Positions 54,715 to 63,889 of a stretch of DNA of 64,000 nucleotides are shown one piece after another. Position 1 is the stretch's first letter. Every line of letters starts with the position of its first letter. The stretch is from an uncultured Chiayiivirga sp. GTDB lineage: Bacteria; Pseudomonadota; Gammaproteobacteria; Xanthomonadales; Xanthomonadaceae. The stretch covers positions 1-64,000 of the forward strand of contig CAKSZJ010000006.1 in NCBI GenBank assembly GCA_934525595.1, given 5' to 3'. The position numbers were made by a program, and so were the translations under genes. The notes under the pieces are model-generated. The model did not search any database. It was not told where the DNA came from and saw only the letters and a list, made by a program, of their open reading frames with translations.

Positions 54715-55608
54715 CTACTGCGGCGTGGTGGGGCCGGGTGCCGCGGGTTCGTGGAACAGGCTGGTGATGTCGATCCGGTCGAAGGCGTAGCGCTGGCCGC
54801 AGAACTCGCAGGTCACGGTGGCCGTATCGTCCTGCAGTGCGGCGTGTGCCTCCGCTTCGCCCAGGCCGCGCAGCATGCCGCCGACGCGCTCGCGTGAGCA
54901 GGTGCAGCCGAAGGCCAGGGGCTGGCTGGAAAGCAGCCGCACGCCGTCCTCGTGGAACAGGTGGTAGAGAAGGGTTTCGGCCGGCAGATCGAGCAGCTCG
55001 TCCTCCGTCACCGTGTCCAGCAGGGCCTGCACGCGTGGCCAGGCGTCCTCCTCCCCGTCGTGCCCCGGCAGGAGCTGGAGCAGCAGGCCGGCGACGCGAT
55101 CTCCGCGCTGCAGCAGAAGCAGGCGCGTGGGCAGCTGCTCGGACTGGGCGAAGTAGCGCTCGCAGGCGCTCGCCAGACTGTCAGCGTCGAGCCCGACCAG
55201 ACCCTGATAACGCACCGGATCGCGTTCGCCCGGCATGCGCGATTCGACAGTGAGCGCCAGCAGCGCGCCGTCGCCGAACTGGCGCGGGGTCAGCGGCGTC
55301 GGCACCGGATCGCTCCAGTGCGCCAGGCCGCGCAGGAGGCCCGGCTCGCGATACTCTGCATACACGGTGCGCAGCGCCGCCTCGCCGCGCAGCTGGAGCG
55401 AAGTGCGACCTTCGACCTTGAGGTGGCCGCCGAAGAGCGCCGTGGCAGCCAGCGATTCAGCCAGCACCTGCGCGACTTGGGCAGGATAGTCGCCGGTGGC
55501 GCGCACCGCACGCCAGCTTTCGTGCAGGCGCACCATTACGCCGCGCACGTTGGCGCCTTCGATCAGGAAACGATGCAGGAGGTCGTTGGAATCGGGCGGG
55601 TGCGGCAT
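54715..55608 (-). CDS. hslO: redox-regulated chaperone Hsp33
   Basis: The 297-aa oxidation-activated holdase has an N-terminal domain (about 1-190) with DLLHRFLIEGANVRGVMVRL. The zinc redox switch at the C-terminus is C235-x-C237 and C267-x2-C270, the complete CXC...CXXC set. It is divergent from mtgA with only 30 bp between the two start codons. Confidence 0.94.
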   Translation of the reverse strand: MPHPPDSNDLLHRFLIEGANVRGVMVRLHESWRAVRATGDYPAQVAQVLAESLAATALFGGHLKVEGRTSLQLRGEAALRTVYAEYREPGLLRGLAHWSDPVPTPLTPRQFGDGALLALTVESRMPGERDPVRYQGLVGLDADSLASACERYFAQSEQLPTRLLLLQRGDRVAGLLLQLLPGHDGEEDAWPRVQALLDTVTEDELLDLPAETLLYHLFHEDGVRLLSSQPLAFGCTCSRERVGGMLRGLGEAEAHAALQDDTATVTCEFCGQRYAFDRIDITSLFHEPAAPGPTTPQ

Positions 55609-55638
55609 CGGGGCGTCTTTGGGAAGGATGGAGCGACT

Positions 55639-56409
55639 ATGGTGACGCGCCGCGGCGCCTTCAAGACACGAGTCGGACTGAGCGGTGCGACGTCTCGCCA
55701 GCGGCGCTGGCTGCGCCGCGTGGCGTCTGGCCTCGTGCTGCTGCTGGCCGTCAGCCTGGCGCCCGTGCTGGCGCTGCGTTTCCTCGACCCACCCACCAGC
55801 GCGGTCATGCTGGCGCGGCAGTGGGAAATGCGCGGCGATCCCGGCTTCGCATTGCGCCAGGAGTGGCGCGATCTGGACGATATCGCGCCGGAGCTTGCGA
55901 GTGCGCTGGTGGCGGCCGAAGACCAGCGCTTCCCGCACCACAGCGGTTTCGATTTCGATGCGATCTCGGCCGTCGTCGCGGCGCGCGGCCAGCGTGCGCG
56001 GCTGCGCGGCGCCAGCACGATCAGCCAGCAGGTGGCCAAGAACCTGTTCCTCTGGAACGGACGCAGCTGGCTGCGCAAGGGCATCGAGGCCTACTACACG
56101 ATCGCGATCGAACTTTTCTGGCCCAAGCGCCGCATCCTGGAGGTCTATGCGAACATCGCCGAGTTCGGTGACGGCATCCACGGCGCGCAGGCCGCTTCGC
56201 AGCATTTCTTCGGACGTGATGCCGACCGGCTCGATGCGCGCCAGGCGGCGCTGCTGGCGGCGGTCCTGCCCAGCCCGCGCCGCCTGCATGCCGATGCGCC
56301 GACGCCCTATCTGCTGCGCCGCCGGGAGTGGATCCAGCGGCAGATGCGCCAGCTCGGCGGCCCGGACTGGCTGGCCGAATGCTGTGGCATCGAAGGTCGG
56401 GCGCGGTAG
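55639..56409 (+). CDS. mtgA: monofunctional biosynthetic peptidoglycan transglycosylase
   Basis: The 256-aa GT51 enzyme polymerises lipid II. It has an N-terminal membrane helix (about 29-46), catalytic glutamate E94 in AAEDQRFPHHSGFDFDAI, GASTISQQVAKNLFLWNGRSWLRK and IELFWPKRRILEVYANIAEFGDGIHGAQAASQHFF. No transpeptidase domain follows, so it is monofunctional. ATG 55639 has GGAG 5 nt upstream. Confidence 0.94.
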   Translation: MVTRRGAFKTRVGLSGATSRQRRWLRRVASGLVLLLAVSLAPVLALRFLDPPTSAVMLARQWEMRGDPGFALRQEWRDLDDIAPELASALVAAEDQRFPHHSGFDFDAISAVVAARGQRARLRGASTISQQVAKNLFLWNGRSWLRKGIEAYYTIAIELFWPKRRILEVYANIAEFGDGIHGAQAASQHFFGRDADRLDARQAALLAAVLPSPRRLHADAPTPYLLRRREWIQRQMRQLGGPDWLAECCGIEGRAR

Positions 56410-56433
56410 CATGCGCGGCCCTGCGGGAGTTTC

Positions 56434-57468
56434 ATGATGGATCGGTCCCAACCCGTGCGCCCGACGCTCGTCGTCGTGGTGCCGGCCTACAACGAAGCGG
56501 CGGTGCTCGCCCGGTTCCATGCGCGTCTGGTGGCCGTACTCGACGGGCTGGACGTGGATGGCGGCGTCATCTACGTGGACGATGGCAGCCGCGATGCCAC
56601 CTGGCAGGTCATCGAGGACATCGCCGCGGGCGATGCGCGCGTCGCGGCGCTGAGGCTGGCGCGCAACTTCGGCAAGGAGGCGGCGCTGACCGCAGGCCTG
56701 GATCAGGTCGATGCCGACCTTGCGTTAGTCATCGACGCGGACCTGCAGGATCCGCCAGAGCTGATTCCCAAGTTCCTCGCCCGGTGGCGGGAGGGCTACG
56801 ACGTGGTCTACGGCCAGCGCCTGGCGCGCGACGGCGAAACCTGGCTCAAGCGCGCCACCGCGGCCGCCTTTTACCGCGTGATGCAGCGTCTCTCGGCAAC
56901 CCCCATCCCGCCCGACACCGGCGACTTCCGCCTGATGTCGCGGCGCGTGCTCGATGCGCTGCGCGGCCTGCGCGAGCGCCAGCGCTTCATGAAGGGCATC
57001 TTCGCCTGGGTCGGATTCCGCCAGTGCGCGCTGCCCTATCGGCGCGATCCGCGCGAGGCGGGCACCAGCAAGTTCAATTACTGGAAGCTCTGGAACTTCG
57101 CGCTGGAAGGCATCACGTCCTTTTCCACCGCGCCGCTGCGGGTGGCGACCTATGTCGGCCTTGTCACCGCGCTGGCGGCGTTCGGCTACGGGCTTTGGAT
57201 CGTGGCCAAGACGGTGCTCTGGGGCAATCCGGTGGCCGGCTATCCCTCGCTGATGGCGGTGATCCTGTTCCTGGGCGGCATGCAGCTCATGGCGCTGGGC
57301 GTGATCGGCGAATACCTGGGCCGGCTCTACATGGAGGCCAAGGCGCGGCCGCTGTACCTGCTCGACGCTTTTCGTCCGGCAGGCACGGGAACCTGCGAGA
57401 CGGCCGTCGCGCCCTGGCAGCACACGCCTGTCGATGCGCCCTCGGCGCGGCCGCCTGCGGGATCCTGA
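56434..57468 (+). CDS. family 2 glycosyltransferase, GtrB/ArnC/DPM1-like
   Basis: The 344-aa product has a GT2 domain (about 10-235) with VVVPAYNEAAVL, YVDDGSRDATW and the metal-binding IDADLQDPPE. Two C-terminal membrane helices (about 235-300) follow, as in bactoprenol-glucosyl or phosphodolichol-mannosyl synthases: FNYWKLWNFALEGITSFSTAPLRVATYVGL and GVIGEYLGRLYMEAKARPLYLL. It would attach a sugar to undecaprenyl phosphate. No flippase or transfer partner is adjacent. A sigma-factor gene follows after 2 bp. Confidence 0.9.
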   Translation: MMDRSQPVRPTLVVVVPAYNEAAVLARFHARLVAVLDGLDVDGGVIYVDDGSRDATWQVIEDIAAGDARVAALRLARNFGKEAALTAGLDQVDADLALVIDADLQDPPELIPKFLARWREGYDVVYGQRLARDGETWLKRATAAAFYRVMQRLSATPIPPDTGDFRLMSRRVLDALRGLRERQRFMKGIFAWVGFRQCALPYRRDPREAGTSKFNYWKLWNFALEGITSFSTAPLRVATYVGLVTALAAFGYGLWIVAKTVLWGNPVAGYPSLMAVILFLGGMQLMALGVIGEYLGRLYMEAKARPLYLLDAFRPAGTGTCETAVAPWQHTPVDAPSARPPAGS

Positions 57469-57470
57469 AC

Positions 57471-57995
57471 GTGAGTCTTGACGCCAAGCTGAACGAACTG
57501 CTGGTTCGCTTTGCTTCCCGCGTGAGGGCGCAGATTGCGTCCAACGCATTGAATATGCATGGAATAGATCCGGACGAAGTGGAGCAGGAGGTGCGCATCC
57601 GGCTTTGGAAGGCGATCGAGCGTGACCCAAACGCCGAGTTTCCTGCGTCTTACATCCAGCGAGTGGTGGTCACGACCATCGTGGACGCGGTGCGGCGCGC
57701 GCAGGTGCGCGCCGCCGACCCGCTTCCCGACGGCGAAAGCGGCGTGGAGCTGGCGGCCGGCGGTCCCGGCCCGGAACGCGCCGCGTCGGAAACCCTCAAG
57801 GTCGAGGCCGTCGCGCGCTGCATCGAGACCCTGCCGGTGCGCCGGCGGCGTCCGCTGCAGCTTTACCTGCAGGGCTTCGGCTTGCAGGAAGTGGCCGACC
57901 TGAGCGGTTTGACGCTCGATGCCGCCCGCAAACTGATCTATCGCGGGCTGGATGAAGTGAAAGCGCGCATGCGCGAAGAAGGACTGGAGGATTGA
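57471..57995 (+). CDS. sigma-70 family (ECF-type) sigma factor
   Basis: The 174-aa product starts at GTG 57471. Region 2 includes IDPDEVEQEVRIRLWKAIE and YIQRVVVTTIVDAVRRAQ; region 4 includes IETLPVRRRRPLQLYLQGFGLQEVADLSGLTLDAARKLIYRGLDEVKARMRE with a helix-turn-helix. It lies 2 bp after the glycosyltransferase and 2 bp before a small single-helix membrane protein that is probably its anti-sigma factor. Confidence 0.85.
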   Translation: MSLDAKLNELLVRFASRVRAQIASNALNMHGIDPDEVEQEVRIRLWKAIERDPNAEFPASYIQRVVVTTIVDAVRRAQVRAADPLPDGESGVELAAGGPGPERAASETLKVEAVARCIETLPVRRRRPLQLYLQGFGLQEVADLSGLTLDAARKLIYRGLDEVKARMREEGLED

Positions 57996-57997
57996 GG

Positions 57998-58462
57998 ATG
58001 GACGAGGCGCGGATCAAGGAACTGTATCGCCGCCACACGCAGGCGGCGCTGCCCAAGGCCGGGGACATCGTCGAGATGCTTTCGCGCCGCGGCGCGTCGG
58101 CCGATGAAGCCGCGGCGCTCGATCGCGTGGCCGCGAGCGCGGCCGGTGCCGATATCGCGCGCACCGTGGCGGCGCTTGGCCCGGATATCGAATCGCTCGC
58201 CAGCCAGGTGCGCCTTGCGCGCCAGCCGCAGGTTGGCCGCCTGCGCACCATCGTGCGCCGCAGTTTCGCGCTGGCGGCAGGCGTGGGTGCCCTCGCCGTG
58301 CTGTTCACGCTGATGCCGCGTCCGGGCCAGGCACCCGGTGCGCCCGCGGTGCCGGCGCACGAGCCGGACAGCGTGATCATGTCGGTGTCGTTCGAGCCGA
58401 GCGAAAAGCTGCCCGCCGCCAGCCGCGATGCGGCCATCTTCAAGGGCAACTTCGATTCCTGA
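57998..58462 (+). CDS. probable anti-sigma factor, single-pass membrane protein
   Basis: The 154-aa product has a cytoplasmic N-terminus (1-88), one membrane helix (about 90-107, FALAAGVGALAVLFTLMP) and a short periplasmic tail ending AAIFKGNFDS. There is no zinc-binding HxxxCxxC. The role is inferred from position directly after a sigma gene, with GGAGG upstream, and from topology. The sequence family is not recognised. Confidence 0.65.
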   Translation: MDEARIKELYRRHTQAALPKAGDIVEMLSRRGASADEAAALDRVAASAAGADIARTVAALGPDIESLASQVRLARQPQVGRLRTIVRRSFALAAGVGALAVLFTLMPRPGQAPGAPAVPAHEPDSVIMSVSFEPSEKLPAASRDAAIFKGNFDS

Positions 58463-58491
58463 GCCGCGCCGGATGCCATGAGCGTTTCCCC

Positions 58492-58518
58492 GAACGCCCC
58501 GGCCACGCCGGGGCGTTC
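58492..58518. terminator. bidirectional hairpin between convergent genes
   Basis: GAACGCCCCGG (58492-58502) pairs perfectly with 58508-58518 across a 5-nt loop. It lies between the ends of the anti-sigma-like and hemolysin III genes. Only a short T-pair follows on the plus strand. Confidence 0.65.
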
Positions 58519-58542
58519 TTCATCGGGACGCGCGCCGGTTTC

Positions 58543-59178
58543 TCACATGACCTGGCTGGCCACCGCGACGAAGTGGCAGGCGCTGCCGCCCAGCACGAAC
58601 CCGTGCCAGATCGAGTGCGCGTAGCGAATCCGCCGACTCATGTAGAACAGCGTTCCCGCGGTGTAGGCGACGCCGCCGGCGAAGAGCCAGCCCAGCGCCC
58701 AGGCGTCGAGCGCGCGGGTCATCGGCACGATCGCCACCAGCACCAGCCACCCCATCGCGATGTAGAGCAGGGTCGACACGAGCTTGAAACGGCCCGTGAA
58801 GAAGAGCTTGAACACGACGCCGGCGACCGCCAGCGTCCAGATCACCGCGAACAGGCTCCAGCCCCACGCGCCGCGCAGCCCGATCAGGGTGAAAGGCGTG
58901 TAGGTACCGGCGATCAGCACGTAGATCGCGCAGTGATCCAGGACCTTGAGGCGCGCCTTGGCCTGCGGGTGCGGGATGGCGTGGTAGAGCGTGGAGGCGA
59001 CGTAGAGCAACAGCAGCGTGGTGCAGAACACGATGGCACTGGCCAGCTGCCAGCCGTCGCCGCGCAGGGCGGCGAGGGTGATCAGCACGGCGCCGCCGGC
59101 GAGCGCCGCTGCGGCGCCCAGGCCGTGGGTCAGGGCGTTGGCGACTTCTTCGCGGAACGAGGCGGCGTGGGTACTCAT
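58543..59178 (-). CDS. hemolysin III family (PAQR-type) membrane protein
   Basis: The 211-aa seven-helix membrane protein has the PAQR metal-site pattern: STLYHAIPH, LDHCAIYVLIAGTYTPFTLI and the C-terminal HSIWHGFVLGGSACHFVAV. The order and spacing of the Ser/His, Asp and His residues are intact. Bacterial members are called hemolysin III, but the physiological activity, possibly a metal-dependent lipid hydrolase, is not settled. Confidence 0.92.
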   Translation of the reverse strand: MSTHAASFREEVANALTHGLGAAAALAGGAVLITLAALRGDGWQLASAIVFCTTLLLLYVASTLYHAIPHPQAKARLKVLDHCAIYVLIAGTYTPFTLIGLRGAWGWSLFAVIWTLAVAGVVFKLFFTGRFKLVSTLLYIAMGWLVLVAIVPMTRALDAWALGWLFAGGVAYTAGTLFYMSRRIRYAHSIWHGFVLGGSACHFVAVASQVM

Positions 59179-59387
59179 GGCTGGCGAAGATAAGGCCCCG
59201 GCCCAGGCGGAACAAGTCGAACCCGACCGCGCGGGGGCGCGGGTTCAGGCACCGAGGGCGCTTGCGGCATCCCGCGGCGGCGCGCCGGGCCGTCACCCGC
59301 CCCGGCCGGCGGGGGTATCCTGCGCGTCGGCCGGCGTCGAGGCGATGACCGCCGGCGCGGTGGCAGGTATCGACGAGGCGCAGCGCA

Positions 59388-60308
59388 ATGCAAACATCCA
59401 GACACGAGCGGATCGCGGGCGGCCTGCTGGGCCTGCTGGTCGGGGACGCGCTGGGGGTTCCCTACGAGTTCTTTCCGCCGCAGCGCCTGCCGCCGGTCGA
59501 GGCGATCGAAATGCAGTCGCCCGCAGGCTTCCCGCGTGCGCACGCGGGCGTGCCTCCCGGCACCTGGAGCGACGACGGTGCCCAGGCGCTGGTGCTGCTG
59601 GACAGCCTGCTGGCCAACGACGGCCTGGACCTGGCGCATTTCGCCGAGGGCCTGACGCGCTGGCTGCACGACGGCTTCTATGCGGTGGACGGCGTGGTAT
59701 TCGATGTCGGAATCCAGACCAGCACCGCGCTACGGCACCTGCGAGACGGCGTGTCGCCGGAGCGTTCCGGCCCTGCGCGGGAGCGCGAAAACGGCAACGG
59801 CGCGCTGATGCGGGTGCTGCCGCTGGTGCTCTGGCATCGCGGCGACGATGCCGCGCTGGTGCGCCTGGCCATGCGCCAGGGATTGCCGACCCACGGGCAT
59901 CCGCGATCGCAGCTGTGCTGCGCGATGTACTGCCTTTGGGCACGTGGGGTGCTGGAGCGCGTGGAGGCGCCCTGGCAGCGTGCTGAAGAGACGCTGCGTG
60001 CGCTGCCGGCAGGCGCGGTGGACCGTACCGAACTCGAGCTGATCCTGCAGCCGCATGCGCCCTGCGGCACCGGCTACGTGCTCGACACCCTGTGGACGGC
60101 GCGGGATGCGTTCGAATCGACCGGCAGCTATGCCGACTGCGTGCGCCGCGCCGTCGCCTTTGGCCATGACACCGACACCAGCGCGTGCGTGGCCGGCGGC
60201 ATCGCCGGCCTGGAATACGGCGTGGACGCGATCCCGGCGCGCTGGTGCCAGGCATTGCGCGGCATGGAACTGGTCGCGCCGCTGCTGGCCAGACTCGAAT
60301 CGGGCTGA
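59388..60308 (+). CDS. ADP-ribosylglycohydrolase (DraG-like)
   Basis: The 306-aa product has the family motifs in order: GGLLGLLVGDALGVPYEF (about 11-28), the metal/ADP-ribose site TWSDDGAQAL (59-68), NGNGALMRVLPL, THGHPRSQ, and the C-terminal metal site GHDTDTSACVAGGIAGL (about 258-274). It would remove ADP-ribose from a protein or other acceptor using two divalent metal ions. No ADP-ribosyltransferase or nitrogenase gene is nearby, so the target is unknown. TATCCT upstream may be a -10 box. Confidence 0.9.
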   Translation: MQTSRHERIAGGLLGLLVGDALGVPYEFFPPQRLPPVEAIEMQSPAGFPRAHAGVPPGTWSDDGAQALVLLDSLLANDGLDLAHFAEGLTRWLHDGFYAVDGVVFDVGIQTSTALRHLRDGVSPERSGPARERENGNGALMRVLPLVLWHRGDDAALVRLAMRQGLPTHGHPRSQLCCAMYCLWARGVLERVEAPWQRAEETLRALPAGAVDRTELELILQPHAPCGTGYVLDTLWTARDAFESTGSYADCVRRAVAFGHDTDTSACVAGGIAGLEYGVDAIPARWCQALRGMELVAPLLARLESG

Positions 60309-60371
60309 TTCCCCGTCTTGCGGGTGCGCCCGCGCGCCGCCATGCTTCGCTTCCGATCCGCGAGGTACTCC

Positions 60372-61760
60372 ATGTCCGGACCCAGTCACGTCAGGGAAAC
60401 GCCGATCCACGACCACCGCCTTCTGGTGGCCGCGCTGGAAAGCGGCTGCAAGCCGCCATCCGCCTGGCGCATCGGCACCGAGCACGAGAAGTTCGGCTTT
60501 TACCTGCCCGATCGCGGCGGCGACCCGGCGCTCGCGCTGCGCCCGCCGCCCTACGCGGGCGAGCGCGGCATCGCCGCGCTGCTCGAAGGCATCGGCGCGC
60601 TGGGCTGGAACCGCATCGAGGAACACGGCCAGCTGATCGGGCTGTCGCGCGACGGTACCTCGGTCACGCTGGAGCCGGCCGGCCAGCTCGAACTTTCCGG
60701 CGCGCCGCTGGAAACCATCCACCAGACCTGCTGCGAAACCATGCGCCACCTGGATGACGTGCGCGCCGTCGCCGATCCGCTCGGCATCGGCTTCCTCGGC
60801 ATGGGTTTCCAGCCCAAGTGGACGCGCGAAGACATGCCCTGGATGCCCAAGGGCCGCTATCGGATCATGCGCCGCTACATGCCGAAAGTCGGCGACCTCG
60901 GCCTGGACATGATGACCCGTACCTGCACGGTGCAGGTGAACCTGGATTTCTCCAGCGAGGCGGACATGGTGAAGAAGTTCCGCACCTCGCTCGCGCTGCA
61001 GCCCATCGCCACGGCGCTCTTTGCCGACTCGCCCTTCACCGAGGGCCGCCCCAACGGCTTTGTTTCCTATCGCTCGCACATCTGGACCGACACCGATCCC
61101 GACCGCACCGGCCTGCTCGACTTCGTGTTCGAGGACGGCTTCAGCTTCGAGCGCTACGTCGACTACCTGCTCGACGTGCCCATGTATTTCCTGCACCGCG
61201 GTGACGAATACATCGACGCGGCGGGGCAGAGCTTCCGCGACTTCCTTGCCGGCCGCCTGCCGGCACTGCCGGGCGAGCTGCCCACGCTGCGTGACTGGTC
61301 CGACCACATGACCACCGCCTTCCCCGAAGTCCGCCTCAAGACGTTCCTGGAGATGCGCGGTGCCGACGGCGGGCCGTGGAACCGGCTGTGTGCGCTGCCG
61401 GCGTTCTGGGTCGGTCTGCTGTACGACACCAATGCGCTGGACGCGGCCTGGAATCTGGTGCGCGACTTCAGCCGCGACGAGCGCCACGCGCTGCGCGATG
61501 GCGTTCCGCGCCACGGCCTGCGGCTGCCGTTCCGGCAGGCCACCGTTCGCGAACTGGCGCTCCAGGCGCTGGAGATTGCGCGCGCCGGCCTCGCGCGGCG
61601 CGCGCGCCTGAACGCACGCGGCGAGGATGAAGGCCATTTCCTCGATCCGCTGTTCGAGATCGCGCATTCCAACAAGACGCCCGCCGAGCGCAAGCTGGAC
61701 TTGTTTCACGGGGCGTGGGGCGGTAGCGTCGACCCGGTCTTCACCCAGTTCGCCTATTGA
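60372..61760 (+). CDS. gshA: glutamate-cysteine ligase, plant/proteobacterial type
   Basis: The 462-aa product makes gamma-glutamylcysteine, the first step of glutathione synthesis. It belongs to the class shared by plants and many proteobacteria: [11 protein letters not shown] at the N-terminus, the [16 protein letters not shown] segment, [28 protein letters not shown] and [16 protein letters not shown]. It is unlike the E. coli class. ATG 60372 follows a GAGG. The downstream YecA-type gene starts at or just after its stop. Confidence 0.93.
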   Translation: MSGPSHVRETPIHDHRLLVAALESGCKPPSAWRIGTEHEKFGFYLPDRGGDPALALRPPPYAGERGIAALLEGIGALGWNRIEEHGQLIGLSRDGTSVTLEPAGQLELSGAPLETIHQTCCETMRHLDDVRAVADPLGIGFLGMGFQPKWTREDMPWMPKGRYRIMRRYMPKVGDLGLDMMTRTCTVQVNLDFSSEADMVKKFRTSLALQPIATALFADSPFTEGRPNGFVSYRSHIWTDTDPDRTGLLDFVFEDGFSFERYVDYLLDVPMYFLHRGDEYIDAAGQSFRDFLAGRLPALPGELPTLRDWSDHMTTAFPEVRLKTFLEMRGADGGPWNRLCALPAFWVGLLYDTNALDAAWNLVRDFSRDERHALRDGVPRHGLRLPFRQATVRELALQALEIARAGLARRARLNARGEDEGHFLDPLFEIAHSNKTPAERKLDLFHGAWGGSVDPVFTQFAY

Positions 61761-61768
61761 GTTTCGCC

Positions 61769-62674
61769 ATGCCAGCCATCACTCCACCGGCGCCGCGCGT
61801 GCGCTTCGACGCCGCAGCCATTGAACGCCTGGAGACCCTGCTTTTCGAAGAAGGCCTGCCGCAGGGTGGCATGCCGCTGGAGGCGGTGGACGGCCTGTTC
61901 AGCGCCGCACTCGTCTCGCCCGGCGAACCGATCGAATTGGCCGAGGTGCTGCCGCTGGCGCTGGGCTCGCCGGATGCGGTTGCATCCGATGAGCTGCGCG
62001 ATCTCCTGGCGCGCATGTGGGAGGCCACGCGCACGCGCATCGTGCGCGGGCCGACCGGTGACCTGGCGCAATGCCTGCCGCTGATCCTGCTTCCCGATGC
62101 CGAAGAGGACGACCCGGACGCGCCGTCCGGAGAGGCGATCGAGGCCGAGCCGGAGGGCGAGGAATCCGCGCTGGACGAGCCCTTCCCCGTCGGTGCCGTC
62201 TGGGCCCTCGGGTTCAGCGTGGCCTACGGCCTGCGTGCGACGGAGTGGGAGGCGCGTCTGGAGGAAGACGAGGAACTGTTCCAGATGGTGATGGACATCT
62301 TCGACCTGATTCCCGCGCCCTGGGAGTATGGCGCAGCGGATGAGGACGGCGACGATGGGCTGGACACGTTCGACGACGAGGACGACCTGGATGACACGGC
62401 GCTTTTCCAGGCATCGGATGGCGACGAGTCCGAGCGGTTCATCGACGCCGGCGATGACTTCGAGGACGATTTTCCACTGAACTACGGGGAGCGCATCGAC
62501 ATCATCGCCGAGCTGCCCGAGATCCTGTATCGATGCCACCTGCGCCGCATCGAGGAGGCGACGCCGCGTACGCCCCGGCGCGCTCCGGCCGCGCCCGGCC
62601 GCAACGATCCCTGCCCCTGCGGCTCGGGCCTCAAATTCAAGAAATGCCATGGCGACCCGGCGCGATTGAACTGA
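61769..62674 (+). CDS. YecA/UPF0149-family protein with SEC-C zinc motif
   Basis: The 301-aa product has an N-terminal YecA-type helical region (about 10-190) and a long acidic segment (about 195-250, [19 protein letters not shown]). The C-terminal SEC-C motif reads [21 protein letters not shown], with CxC and CH zinc ligands as in the SecA tail. SEC-C motifs bind zinc and often the ribosome or SecB. TTG 61757, overlapping the gshA stop, is an alternative start. Confidence 0.88.
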   Translation: MPAITPPAPRVRFDAAAIERLETLLFEEGLPQGGMPLEAVDGLFSAALVSPGEPIELAEVLPLALGSPDAVASDELRDLLARMWEATRTRIVRGPTGDLAQCLPLILLPDAEEDDPDAPSGEAIEAEPEGEESALDEPFPVGAVWALGFSVAYGLRATEWEARLEEDEELFQMVMDIFDLIPAPWEYGAADEDGDDGLDTFDDEDDLDDTALFQASDGDESERFIDAGDDFEDDFPLNYGERIDIIAELPEILYRCHLRRIEEATPRTPRRAPAAPGRNDPCPCGSGLKFKKCHGDPARLN

Positions 62675-62725
62675 ACGGGCCCCCGCGCATGACCTGCGGC
62701 AGGGTGCGGCGGCAGCGCCTGAGCC

Positions 62726-62731
62726 TATGAT
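62726..62731 (+). promoter_or_regulatory. -10 box directly upstream of histidine kinase start
   Basis: TATGAT lies only 6 nt before the ATG at 62738, so a transcript starting at the usual distance would begin at or next to the start codon. No good -35 was found. Confidence 0.4.
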
Positions 62732-62737
62732 GGCGCC

Positions 62738-63889
62738 ATGCTCTCGCGCCTGAGCCACACCCAGCTGCTGCGCTATGCCGGCCTGTTCACCTGGGCCTGC
62801 GTCGGCATCCCGCTCGTCCTCAACAGCTGGTATTTCCACGAAGGCCTGTCGCGCGGCGACCTGATTGCCTGGCGCGTCGCCTACTTCTCCTTCGGTCTGG
62901 GCTACTGGATCCTGACAACCCGGCTTGGCCGGTCGCCGCGCCGCCTGCCCGACATCACGCTGCTGACCCTCATCACGGTCTGTGCGATCGCGGTCAGTCA
63001 TTTCTCCAACAGTGGCCTGGGCGGCGGGCTGCTGCTGGTGATCGCCGGCATCCTGCCGTGGATCCTCGGGCTGCGCGTGGGGCTGGCGTGGCTGGTGCTG
63101 CAGCACGTCGCACTGGTACCGGTGTTCGCCAGCCGCCCCGAATTCAGCGTGATCGAGGCCGTACTGCAGGCGCTGTTCTACGTGGGCTATTCCACCGTCG
63201 CCTTCGTCACCGGACTGGTCGCGCGCCAGCAGGCGCAGGCGCGCGAGGAACAGCGCCGGCTGAACTCCGAGTTGCACGCCACCCGCGCGCTGCTGGCCGA
63301 ATCCAGCCGGCTCAACGAGCGTGTCCGGATATCGCGCGAACTGCACGACCTGCTCGGCCACCACCTGACCGCCCTGAGCCTCAATCTGGAGGTGGCCACC
63401 CACCTGAGCGAGGGCCGCGCCCGCGAGCACGTGCAGCAGGCCCACCTGCTCGCCCGCCTGTTGCTGACCGACGTGCGCGAGGCCGTCAGCCAGCTGCGTG
63501 AGGGCGGCACCATCGACCTGCACGAGGCGCTCGGCGCCCTGGCCCAGGGCGTGCCGTCGCTTACCATCCACCTGGACCTGCCCGAGCGGCTGGCCCTCAA
63601 CGATCCGCTGCGCGCCCAGGTCATCCTGCGCTGCGTGCAGGAAATCATCACCAACGCGGTGCGCCATGCCGGTGCCGACAATCTCTGGATCACCCTGACC
63701 CACGAGGGCGGCGGCATTGCCCTGAGCGCCCGTGACGACGGGCGCGGTGCCAGCGATGCGACTGTCGGCAACGGCCTGCGCGGCATGCGCGAGCGGCTGG
63801 TGGAATACGGCGGCCGCCTTTCGATCGCCACCGCCAGCGCGCGTGGTTTCGCCCTTGACGCCTTCTTGCCCCTGGAGGGAAACCCATGA
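62738..63889 (+). CDS. sensor histidine kinase, NarL/DesK-type
   Basis: The 383-aa product has an N-terminal membrane domain of about 5-6 helices (about 10-165). A coiled linker follows, then HisKA_3 with phosphoacceptor H203 ([22 protein letters not shown]) and a HATPase domain with N-box [14 protein letters not shown] and [11 protein letters not shown]. No separate sensor domain is seen, so the membrane helices probably sense the signal. The stop overlaps the response regulator start (ATGA). Confidence 0.92.
   Translation: MLSRLSHTQLLRYAGLFTWACVGIPLVLNSWYFHEGLSRGDLIAWRVAYFSFGLGYWILTTRLGRSPRRLPDITLLTLITVCAIAVSHFSNSGLGGGLLLVIAGILPWILGLRVGLAWLVLQHVALVPVFASRPEFSVIEAVLQALFYVGYSTVAFVTGLVARQQAQAREEQRRLNSELHATRALLAESSRLNERVRISRELHDLLGHHLTALSLNLEVATHLSEGRAREHVQQAHLLARLLLTDVREAVSQLREGGTIDLHEALGALAQGVPSLTIHLDLPERLALNDPLRAQVILRCVQEIITNAVRHAGADNLWITLTHEGGGIALSARDDGRGASDATVGNGLRGMRERLVEYGGRLSIATASARGFALDAFLPLEGNP

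Noticed and set aside
58543..59178. True haemolytic toxin
   Set aside because: The hemolysin III name reflects a historical annotation; the protein is a PAQR-type membrane protein with no toxin-secretion context.
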